Source: Burkholderiales bacterium
Lineage (GTDB): Bacteria; Pseudomonadota; Gammaproteobacteria; Burkholderiales; Burkholderiaceae_D
Assembly (NCBI GenBank): GCA_016177875.1
Contig: JACOUL010000020.1
Span: forward strand, 1-64,000
Length of the DNA stretch: 64,000 nucleotides
Direction: 5' to 3'
Position numbers and translations under genes: made by a program. This document shows, piece after piece, positions 18,284 through 25,796 of this stretch. The notes beneath the pieces are model-generated. The model had not been told where the DNA came from. It saw nothing but the letters and a program-made list of their open reading frames with translations, and did not search any database. The stretch's first letter is position 1; each line of letters starts with the position of its first letter.

Positions 18284-18942
18284 TGTCGGCCTCGCGGCAC
18301 GGTCAGGAGGGAGTTGTGATCTAGCTGCTTATCCAGGTCAGTAATGACGTGCCGATGAAGCAAGGCGTGCCAGATCACGGGGAGCCAGTGCAGGCGGTCT
18401 TCATCACAAGCTGCTAAGCGCTCCAGAAGATGTCCGGGGGTAGCAGCACCGTCAGCGAGCCTCACAAGTTCGAGAATCCGATTTCGGTCTTCCTGCGCGG
18501 GCTCGATGTTGCGGTACTCGCGCAAGAACTTGATGTTCGCTAACCGCGGCGTGCGGATGTCGAGTTGTGTCGTGACCTGGAACTCCCAGCCTGTCTCGCG
18601 CGCGAACCGTTCCGCAGCCAAAAACTTGGGGGCATACTTCTCGGCGTTGCGGTGCAGGTCATCGGTATGCTTAACTTCAGTGAGCAATGGCCTTAGGATT
18701 TCGCCGGAATTCGCGTCCGGTCGGTAATGTACAAGGACATCGGGTGTGTAGCCTTTCGCCACACCGGGAACTGGGATCGTTATAGGCTGGGTGTCAAACC
18801 GTTCAACGCGCTCATCGAAGTCCAGGAGCAGCATGTACTCCTTTTCCAGCAGAGATTCGAACGCATCCATTTCCGCATTCTTGCGGCTCGCGAATCTGCC
18901 AGTGACGACCAAATGATTTTTGGGAATCTTCCGTATAGGCAT
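18280..18942 (-). CDS. tnsA: TnsA endonuclease
   Basis: The 220-residue product has the restriction-nuclease fold of TnsA, with Asp68 (GYTPDVLV) and Glu89-x-Lys91 (LTEVKH) in the expected order and an upstream Glu (29 or 35). TnsA cuts the 5' strands at the transposon ends, giving cut-and-paste rather than replicative movement. Its presence separates this element from Tn5053/Tn402-like elements, which lack TnsA. It is the first gene of the operon, about 200 bp from the presumed right end, the usual Tn7 layout. Overlap with tnsB is ATGA. Confidence 0.9.
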   Translation of the reverse strand: MPIRKIPKNHLVVTGRFASRKNAEMDAFESLLEKEYMLLLDFDERVERFDTQPITIPVPGVAKGYTPDVLVHYRPDANSGEILRPLLTEVKHTDDLHRNAEKYAPKFLAAERFARETGWEFQVTTQLDIRTPRLANIKFLREYRNIEPAQEDRNRILELVRLADGAATPGHLLERLAACDEDRLHWLPVIWHALLHRHVITDLDKQLDHNSLLTVPRGRQ

Positions 18943-19150
18943 ATCTCTCCCCAGATATGGCGAATAACGTCTTCTGATTTTTAATTCTTGTTGACCATTA
19001 TAAATGTCCCGGATGCAAGTATTTGATCACAGAAAAGATTCCCTATATTAATGAAAAATACTGATTGAGTAAGCTTAGTGCCCCTGCACTTGAGCTTCCC
19101 CAATTTTAAATTTTTCATTTCCCAAAAGCATAAACGTTGTCGCATACTAC
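18943..19150. mobile_element. Candidate right-end region of the Tn7-like element
   Basis: AT-rich non-coding stretch upstream of tnsA. Read inward from 19150 it begins TGTAGTATGCGACAACG, fitting the TGT...ACA ends of Tn7-like elements. Loosely similar internal blocks (GACAACGTTTATG, GGGACATTTATAATG, AGAAGACGTTATTCG on the minus strand) could be TnsB sites. The next five bases outside, CGTTT, would be the target duplication; its partner is not in the window. A second ACA at 19160-19162 is an alternative terminus. Confidence 0.35.
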
Positions 19151-19196
19151 ACGTTTGCCACAAGCCCGCGCTGTTCAAGCACAGAGGAGTATGCGA

Positions 19197-20459
19197 GTGA
19201 AATTTATTCATGCTGCCGACCTACATATAGACAGTCCACTTTGGGGGCTCGATGCATATGAGGGCGCTCCCATCGAACGGATTAGAGGTGCAACACGCGA
19301 GGCACTCATTGCTATGGTAGATTTGGCGCTAGAGCAAGAAGTCGACCTCGTTATTCTGGCCGGCGACATTTTTGATGGTGACTGGCAGGACTTTGGGACT
19401 GGCCTTTTCTTTCGCCAGCAAATGACCCGCCTTACCAAGCAAAACATTCGGGTATTCATCGCAAAGGGAAATCACGATGCGGATAGCCGGATTACAAAAG
19501 AACTGCCCTCTGTAGATAAACTTCATATTTTTAGTTCTAATAAGTGTGACACGATCACACTCGACGATCTAAACGTGGCAATACACGGGCGTAGCTTTCC
19601 CAAGAGTGGGGTTGATGGCTCATTCGCAGCAAGTTATACACCTGCAGTTCCAGGCAAATTCAATATCGGTGTACTTCATACCAGCCTAACTGGTAACAGT
19701 GACCACGTCACCTATGCCCCGACGTCATTGGACGTATTAAACGCCAAGGGATATGACTATTTTGCTCTTGGCCATATACATATTCGCCAGGTAGTTCAGG
19801 AGTCAAGTCCAAGAATCGTTTTTCCTGGCAACCTGCAGGGACGCCATGCCAAGGAAATCGGCCCCAAGGGGTGCGAATTGGTGACCGTAACATCCGGAAC
19901 GATCACGTCAGAATTTGTTCCATTGGATGTCGTTCGCTGGCATCAAGTCAAAATTGATGTAACTGGCGCCAATGATATTGAGGCGTTGCGTTTACTCTTT
20001 TTGGAGCAAGCGCGCGCAATCACTCAAGATCGGGGCGATCGCTTGCACGCCGTACGTGTCATTCTTGATGGCGAAACAGAACTGCATCGATTTGAAGCCG
20101 CACAGCCAGGGATGCTCGCTGCGACAATTCAAGCCGCGTGCCAAGACCTTAGCGGCGACAATCTGTGGGTCGAACAGGTGAAGCTGAATCTGCGTTTGCC
20201 GATAGACCGTTCGACCTTGATCAATCGGACGGATGCACTTGGCGATGTTGCACGCTTGGCAGATGCTATTGCCGCTGACGAAGTACTCATTCGGGAATGG
20301 ATCACAAAAAACTTGAGTGAACTGGGATCACTCTCAGGTGACTTGGCTGGGATTCATCCAAATTCGCTCGACGTGGCCGCCTTGCGCCAAATTCTGGCTG
20401 ATGCGGAAGCAACGGTATTCGCCCAATTATCAGATATCACTGCCGCAGGTTCGCAATGA
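19197..20459 (+). CDS. YhaO-like Mre11/SbcD-family nuclease
   Basis: A calcineurin-like phosphoesterase with all five metal-binding blocks: ADLHID near the N-terminus, AGDIFDGD, KGNHD, LHTSL and GHIHIRQ. It resembles YhaO, the SbcD/Mre11-type partner of YhaN, at about 420 residues. I prefer GTG 19197 (giving MKFIHAADL) because GAGGAG at 19184-19189 is seven bases upstream; ATG 19191 is only one base from it. The stop overlaps the next gene's ATG by 4 bp. The C-terminal 130 residues lack motifs and probably bind the ATPase. Expected activity: Mn2+-dependent nuclease acting on DNA ends with the YhaN-like ATPase. Located directly outside the presumed transposon end. Confidence 0.85.
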   Translation: MKFIHAADLHIDSPLWGLDAYEGAPIERIRGATREALIAMVDLALEQEVDLVILAGDIFDGDWQDFGTGLFFRQQMTRLTKQNIRVFIAKGNHDADSRITKELPSVDKLHIFSSNKCDTITLDDLNVAIHGRSFPKSGVDGSFAASYTPAVPGKFNIGVLHTSLTGNSDHVTYAPTSLDVLNAKGYDYFALGHIHIRQVVQESSPRIVFPGNLQGRHAKEIGPKGCELVTVTSGTITSEFVPLDVVRWHQVKIDVTGANDIEALRLLFLEQARAITQDRGDRLHAVRVILDGETELHRFEAAQPGMLAATIQAACQDLSGDNLWVEQVKLNLRLPIDRSTLINRTDALGDVARLADAIAADEVLIREWITKNLSELGSLSGDLAGIHPNSLDVAALRQILADAEATVFAQLSDITAAGSQ

Positions 20460-23400
20460 AGCTCACCCGTTTGCACTTATTGGCGTTTGGACCATTCACG
20501 AATAAGGTGCTGAATTTGGGCGAGAAAGAGCAGAGCCTAGTGATCGTCCACGGCCCTAACGAAGCAGGAAAATCAGCCATGTTGCGCGCCATCACTGATT
20601 TGCGCTACGGCATCCAATTGCACAGTAAGGATAATTTTGTCCATCGTAATCAAGATTTGCGCATCGGCGGAGAATTTTTGGATCAAAACGGAAACCGTTA
20701 TTCGATGCTGCGCACCAAGAGCCGCAAGGATTCTCTTACATACACTGACTTCACTGATGATGCGGCTCTACCAGGTGCCGCGGTTCCCCCATCCATTGAG
20801 AACTTAGTTACCGGTGGTTTGAGAAAAGAAGAATATGAAAAGATGTTTGGCCTTGACCACACTCGCTTGCGCGAGGGAGGCATCGAACTCGTGAAGGGAG
20901 AAGGGCAAATAGGCGCCGCGCTGTTTGAAGCCAGCGCTGGCATACGAAGCATCCGCTCAATTCTGGAAAATCTCGAAGGTGCAGCACGAAAATTTCACGT
21001 ACCCGGCGCGCGTGGCAAGAGCGGACGCATCAATGAGGCGCTCATTTTGTTAGGCAACCATCAGTCAGAATACAAAAAATCGCTATTCAAACCAGCGCAA
21101 TGGGCAGATCTCTCTAAGAAACGTACTGAAGCGACGGAAAAATTGACGGAGTTAGAAAAACGGCAACAAGAACTCAATAAGTCTTTGTCGCTAGCACGCG
21201 AACTGAGGGCAGTGGCTCCGATACTGCGTCGATTAGATCATGCTCTCAACGATTTGCGCGATTTGGAGGACTCACCATTGTTGTCAGAAACGGCGGCAAC
21301 TGAGCGGGCCGATGCTGAAGCCAAGTGCGCATCTGCCGCGAAAAGTGCCGAACTCGCAGCCAGCAACGCACAACGGCTGCGCGACGGCCTTGCCTCTATG
21401 AATAGAGACCTTCTCGCCATTGATGCTGGCAGCGCCATCGAAAGACTTGGAGCATCAGCGGAATCGATTGATGCGCACCTACGTGACCGTGACGACGCTA
21501 ACGCTGAAGTCAATCTGGAACAGAACCGAGTTGACGCGCTCGCCGCCAAGATAGACGCATCGCGCGACTCGGAGGCGCTGCTGAAATTGGCGCCTTCTGG
21601 ATCAGCTAAGGCCGACTTAGAGGAAAAAATAAAAGCCGCTGAAACGGCAAATCTGTCGCTGCAACATCACAATGAGACCTTGGCAAAACAGGATACCGAT
21701 TCTGAAGGGTCTGCATTGCCCGCTTTGCCGAATGAAGAATACCGGATTGCGCTACGTAGCGCCCTGGATGAAGTCACGCTGAGCGACGCAAAGCTCAAAC
21801 GATTGGAAAAACTACCGAGTGAGATTAAGGGGAATGAGCGCAAACTATTGGCCGACCTATCCGCTCTGAGCTTGTCGGATGCGACGGCGCTATGCGCGGT
21901 CAAACCCTTGCTGGACGCAGAAATTGATGAGGCGATCCAATTTCTGAATAGCCTAGCGACCAGAAAGGAAGGGCTTGAAGTCAGAATAGAAGCCCTCGAT
22001 ACTGCGATTAAGGAGGAAACAAAACTACATGACAATGTCCTGTCCGCTGGCGACGTCCCGACTGCGGAAGACATTGCTGCTGCGCGTGCACATCGTGATG
22101 CCGGATGGGCACTAATTCGCGACACGTACATCCGAGTCGTACCTGGAACTGAGGAATCGATAAAGGCATTTGCAGGAAATACCCCTCTACCCGAAGCATA
22201 CCAACAGGCAGTTGTCCGCTCCGATGTGCTTGCCGATGAATTCGCCAAGGACGTCGAACGTGCTGAACGCTTGCAAAGCTGTCTGGCCAAGATTAAAGAT
22301 TGCGAACGCGATCGCGATGGATTGCTGCAGTCCATCGCGGATATCGAAAAGGAAAAGGCGGCGTACGAGGAAAAATGGGGGAGCAAATTGCATGCCGCCA
22401 ATCTACCGCTTCTCGAACCTACCGCTTTGCGTGAATGGCAATCCCGACATTCCGCTGTACGCGTTGACTATGACGTTTTACAGGATAAACACACTGAATT
22501 TGAGGATGCCCAAGCAACTGAGAAGACGTTGACTAGCTCCTTGCGCAAGGCGATCAGCAACACCGGGATGGGGTCACCCTCGCTAGAGAGCAGCCTGAAT
22601 ACTCTAAAAAGTTTAGCGACTCAAATCAATACGGACTTAAAGAATCGAGAGGCATCACTTGCCAAGGCTGCCGGTGAGCGCCAAGAGCGCGAGAAGCAAG
22701 CCCTACGCATGGCTGCACACGAGAAGACTCTAAACGAACAATTGGCAGCCTCTTGCGAAGCACTCAAACCCGCCTTGACCGCACTTTTGCTGTCGCAGAG
22801 TGCCAGCGCTACAGTTGCACGAGCTCGTCTCAATGAATTCGATGCGCTGGTGGCCGCCAATACAGCTTTGCTTCAAGCTCAAGAAAAAGAACGCAAAGCG
22901 CGCGACATCTTGCAACGGTTGAATCAACAGGCCGAGACAATTGCCAGTGTATTGGGCGAAGAGAAAAAGGATCGTGACTTGCGACTATACATCGATTCCC
23001 TGAAAAAACGCTTGCAAACCGCAAGGGACGTGGAGAAGATCTACGAGGCCGATTTGCAATCGCAACGCCAGGCTGAAGAAAGTCAGAGAACATACCAAGA
23101 AGAAGCGCAAAAATTCACTGAAAAATTAGAAGCGCTTTGTAATGCAGCACAAGTAGAATCCATCGATAAACTGCCGTATGCCGAGGAAGAGTCTCGTCGA
23201 AAGCGCAACGCACAGCAGGAAGTTGATCGATCCAATAGCGAACTTGCGGAGGCGTCCCGCTACTCGATCGAGGAATTGCGGGATCTTCTCAAGGACAAAG
23301 ATTCAGCGACACTGGATTCAGAAGAGGCATCTGCAGATCAGGAATTGTCATCTTTGGTGGAAAAGCTTGCTGATGCACGTAAAACTGAAGAGCAGGCGCG

Positions 23401-23977
23401 TCTTGCGCTCGATGCAGTCGACAGCAGTGGCCTCGCCCTCTTTCATCGCGAGGCCATGGCGCGAGCGACGGCGGCGATCGAATCCAGTATGACGCCGTGG
23501 ATGCGGTCCCGGCTGGCACATGCGTTACTGTCCGAAGCATTGAAACAATTCCGTGAACGCGCTCAAGGACCGATGTTGGCCTCCGCAACCCGACATTTCG
23601 AAGGCATGACCGGCGGCGAATTTGTGCGATTGGTTAGTGACGATTTGGGCGACCGCCCTGTATTGCTGGCCGAGAGAGCAAATGACGACAAATTCATCGG
23701 CGTTGAAGCCATGAGTGAGGGTACCAGAGACCAACTCTACCTAGCATTGCGCCTTGCCGCCTTGGAGATACAACGCACTAAGGGCGTTGACTTACCAACC
23801 ATTCTTGACGATGTCTTGATGACCTCTGACGACCGGCGAGCAATATTGATTCTCCAGGCGCTCACCGAATTTTCTAAGGGAAGCCAAGTGATGGTCTTTA
23901 CCCACCATCAGCATCTTGTGGATCTCGCGAGGAAAAATCTGCCCTCAGAATCTTTAGCTGTGGTTTCGCTTCAGTAA
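20456..23977 (+). CDS. YhaN-like Rad50/SbcC-family ATPase
   Basis: The 1173-residue product has an N-terminal half-ATPase with Walker A GPNEAGKS (33-40) and a long central coiled coil. The C-terminal half has signature SEGTRDQ (about 1087-1093), Walker B TILDD (about 1115-1119) and a THHQH switch. The N-terminal FVHRNQDLRIGGEF region is typical of YhaN (AAA_27) rather than of SbcC. No CxxC zinc hook is evident, also as in YhaN. It is translationally coupled to the YhaO-like nuclease by ATGA. Together they should form an Mre11-Rad50-like machine. All ATPase motifs are intact, unlike the truncated Rad50-like protein at 109-2958. Confidence 0.87.
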   Translation: MKLTRLHLLAFGPFTNKVLNLGEKEQSLVIVHGPNEAGKSAMLRAITDLRYGIQLHSKDNFVHRNQDLRIGGEFLDQNGNRYSMLRTKSRKDSLTYTDFTDDAALPGAAVPPSIENLVTGGLRKEEYEKMFGLDHTRLREGGIELVKGEGQIGAALFEASAGIRSIRSILENLEGAARKFHVPGARGKSGRINEALILLGNHQSEYKKSLFKPAQWADLSKKRTEATEKLTELEKRQQELNKSLSLARELRAVAPILRRLDHALNDLRDLEDSPLLSETAATERADAEAKCASAAKSAELAASNAQRLRDGLASMNRDLLAIDAGSAIERLGASAESIDAHLRDRDDANAEVNLEQNRVDALAAKIDASRDSEALLKLAPSGSAKADLEEKIKAAETANLSLQHHNETLAKQDTDSEGSALPALPNEEYRIALRSALDEVTLSDAKLKRLEKLPSEIKGNERKLLADLSALSLSDATALCAVKPLLDAEIDEAIQFLNSLATRKEGLEVRIEALDTAIKEETKLHDNVLSAGDVPTAEDIAAARAHRDAGWALIRDTYIRVVPGTEESIKAFAGNTPLPEAYQQAVVRSDVLADEFAKDVERAERLQSCLAKIKDCERDRDGLLQSIADIEKEKAAYEEKWGSKLHAANLPLLEPTALREWQSRHSAVRVDYDVLQDKHTEFEDAQATEKTLTSSLRKAISNTGMGSPSLESSLNTLKSLATQINTDLKNREASLAKAAGERQEREKQALRMAAHEKTLNEQLAASCEALKPALTALLLSQSASATVARARLNEFDALVAANTALLQAQEKERKARDILQRLNQQAETIASVLGEEKKDRDLRLYIDSLKKRLQTARDVEKIYEADLQSQRQAEESQRTYQEEAQKFTEKLEALCNAAQVESIDKLPYAEEESRRKRNAQQEVDRSNSELAEASRYSIEELRDLLKDKDSATLDSEEASADQELSSLVEKLADARKTEEQARLALDAVDSSGLALFHREAMARATAAIESSMTPWMRSRLAHALLSEALKQFRERAQGPMLASATRHFEGMTGGEFVRLVSDDLGDRPVLLAERANDDKFIGVEAMSEGTRDQLYLALRLAALEIQRTKGVDLPTILDDVLMTSDDRRAILILQALTEFSKGSQVMVFTHHQHLVDLARKNLPSESLAVVSLQ

Positions 23978-24012
23978 GCGAGCTCAAATGTAATCCGATA
24001 TAAAACACGAAC

Positions 24013-25266
24013 ATGAATATAAACATGTCGGCTATTTGCGACACCTGTGAGGTGCAGACAAACATGCGTGTTGGCATGTCTAATCGCGATGTGCAGCCGT
24101 TTCGCTTTTGCTGTCAGTCATGTGGATCCCCAATCGATTTCACTATTGGCCGCAATCAGGGACAAGGAAAAGACTTCACGGGAGCGCGCCAAATTCCGGC
24201 CCGCGGCCCTTTCGATGAAAAGACAAATTTCGTGGACCTGCACCTCGACTTTCCAGTCAAGTTCGGCAAGTACGTTATGGGCAATACGCCATTTATGATG
24301 GCGATCCAGCAGATTGGGCATGATCGGTTGGCCATGCACAATCATAGACTGAACCAGTTGAACGCACTTTACAAAAAGCAGGGCGAAATTCAAAACCTTA
24401 TCAGGCTGTACTCGGGACGCGATCCACTGCTTTTCCGTATTAGGGTCGAGAAATTCCTCAGAACCAAGCTGAAGTCCAGCAAGCCACAGGACATCAATGC
24501 CGGCTTGTACCTGCTCGTCTCGAGAGTGTTTGAACCATTCATCAATGTTCATAGCGTCAAAGAGACAGTCGAAAGTTACACCGACTTCCTAATTAATCTC
24601 GCGAATAGAAATAGAGTCAAACTAGACGATTTCATTGACCATCTCGCCAACACACGGTTCCTGCGTAATGTTCAACTAGATGGGCTTGAGCTTTACCCGG
24701 CTGTTCTTGATGCCGAGCTGCCATTGCGTCCCGCACTGTTCCTTGATTTCGATAAGAAGTACGAAGGTGGCGGGTTATCACCGGCTCGTGTTTCGACGGA
24801 CAAGTTCAACGCGTATAAAGATCTATATAAAGACATTGCCGAAGTCCTGAATCGACAGTTAGTGATCGTGGCAGGCATCAATAACTTGCTGCATCGCGAT
24901 GATTACAACGCGTTTCCCGACCTGGGACGTAAGAAGCAGCCCACATCGCTCAACGACTTCGCGGACATTCCGTTCGGGTCCAAAATGGACTGGCTAGATA
25001 ACTGCTGGTTTTACTTCGACACAGACGCAGTGGACAATCAACTGCGCAACGCGATTGCGCACTTCAAGGCCGAGTACGACGATTCGACTCAGTTAATTAC
25101 CTACTTCCCGAAGCTTGAAGGCTTGGAGCAGGAAAAGGCTCAGACGATGTATTTTCTCGACTTCATGCGGAAGCTGCTAATCAGCTTCAGGGAAATGCAC
25201 TATCTACATCACCTCGTCAAATCGATTTACTACTACCGCATATTGATCCAGAAGAAGGACGGCTAG
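24013..25266 (+). CDS. Zinc-ribbon protein with HEPN-type RxxxxH motif
   Basis: The gene starts 35 bp after the YhaN-like gene on the same strand and is probably co-transcribed. The 417-residue product has an N-terminal zinc-ribbon pattern (C9-x2-C12 and C34-x2-C37). Near the C-terminus it has LRNAIAH with Arg345 and His350, the R-x4-H signature of HEPN RNases, set in predicted helices. The middle 250 residues are unrecognised. HEPN proteins often act as toxins that cut tRNA or mRNA during phage infection, so this may be an RNA-cutting effector triggered by the YhaO/YhaN-like complex. That role is inferred; R-x4-H also occurs in non-catalytic HEPN proteins. Two candidate starts exist (24013, 24025), neither with a clear ribosome binding site. 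Confidence 0.6.
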   Translation: MNINMSAICDTCEVQTNMRVGMSNRDVQPFRFCCQSCGSPIDFTIGRNQGQGKDFTGARQIPARGPFDEKTNFVDLHLDFPVKFGKYVMGNTPFMMAIQQIGHDRLAMHNHRLNQLNALYKKQGEIQNLIRLYSGRDPLLFRIRVEKFLRTKLKSSKPQDINAGLYLLVSRVFEPFINVHSVKETVESYTDFLINLANRNRVKLDDFIDHLANTRFLRNVQLDGLELYPAVLDAELPLRPALFLDFDKKYEGGGLSPARVSTDKFNAYKDLYKDIAEVLNRQLVIVAGINNLLHRDDYNAFPDLGRKKQPTSLNDFADIPFGSKMDWLDNCWFYFDTDAVDNQLRNAIAHFKAEYDDSTQLITYFPKLEGLEQEKAQTMYFLDFMRKLLISFREMHYLHHLVKSIYYYRILIQKKDG

Positions 25267-25407
25267 GATTTGAACTAACGACCCTGAGATTATGAATTCG
25301 AATGCCGCAGAAATATGCAATTGACATAGCACCGCAAAAAAATAGTCTCGTTAACTACTGCATTTCGTCTCACTAAATTCTGCATATTTGCATGAAAAAT
25401 GGCCCCT
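25267..25407. other. Non-coding spacer, no feature seen
   Basis: The AT-rich stretch between the HEPN-type gene and the repeat/pseudogene block shows no plausible frame, terminator or strong repeat. Confidence 0.5.
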
Positions 25408-25434
25408 TTTTCTCATTTACTTCTGATCGTTCAC
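25408..25434 (+). repeat. 27-bp direct repeat, left copy
   Basis: This stretch (TTTTCTCATTTACTTCT then GATCGTTCAC) matches 34139-34165 at 23 of 27 positions in the same orientation. The copies bracket the nuclease-fold pseudogene, the type I restriction operon and the Fic gene. It overlaps the left arm of the hairpin at 25417-25458. Confidence 0.5.
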
Positions 25435-25458
25435 ATCGGTGTAAACGATCAGAAGTAA
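25417..25458. repeat. Long perfect inverted repeat (15-bp arms)
   Basis: TTACTTCTGATCGTT (25417-25431) and AACGATCAGAAGTAA (25444-25458) are perfect 15-bp arms around a 12-base loop whose inner bases (ACA and TGT) can extend the stem. It lies exactly where the neighbouring pseudogene loses its reading, so it may mark a recombination junction. It lacks the GC-rich stem and T-tract of an intrinsic terminator. Confidence 0.75.
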
Positions 25459-25465
25459 TGTTACC

Positions 25466-25753
25466 CGCCGCGATGCAAACCAAACAGGGCGCGCTCCAGT
25501 CGATGGCGTCCGCCGCTGTCTTGCCAAGCTTTTCCATCACCAGCAGTTTGAATTCGGCCTGGTGGTCCATCAGCCAGTCAAGCTAGAACAGCCCTTGGTT
25601 GATGACGTTCTCCCCGACCGAACGCTTGTACTCCAAAATCACCGGGCTTTGTTTTCGTCCAGCCCCAACGAATCGATACGCCGCCGTGTGGCTTGCCGGT
25701 GAAGTATTCGGGCGCCAGGAAGCCTTGAGTTGGAAGAGTTTGATGTCGCTCAT
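25466..25753 (-). pseudogene. Remnant of a nuclease-fold (DUF91/NucS-like) protein gene
   Basis: Reading leftward from 25753 the frame begins MSDIKLFQL, then a different frame gives FLAPEYFTGKPHGG, and the first frame resumes with PVILEYKRSVGENVINQGLF. A TAG then replaces a tyrosine codon, and LDWLMDHQAEFKLLVMEKL follows. Together these pieces resemble a conserved family with a GRID...ILEYK nuclease-like core. The remnant shows an internal deletion after residue 9, at least two frameshifts, a nonsense codon and loss of the C-terminus at the hairpin. Family naming is from memory; the decay is directly visible. Confidence 0.7.
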
Positions 25754-25796
25754 GTCAAATTTCAGCACTTAGGATAGCAAGCTAAATCAAGTCTTG

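Larger units (their letters stand above)
139..19150. mobile_element. Candidate Tn7-like transposon carrying defence cargo
   Basis: A complete tnsA-tnsB-tnsC-tniQ operon (14461-18942) defines the transposition module. In Tn7-like elements these genes lie at the right end and cargo lies between tniQ and the left end. Here the DNA on that side is the Wadjet operon followed by the WYL/nitrilase/ATPase group. No left end was found in the window; it may be to the left of position 1. The stated left limit is only the edge of the inserted IS, and the right limit is the candidate end at 19150. The module is certain; the cargo limits are inferred. Confidence 0.45.

Noticed and set aside
21667-22401. 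244-codon minus-strand frame inside the YhaN-like gene
   Set aside because: Serine-rich antisense shadow of a coiled-coil gene, with no recognisable family.
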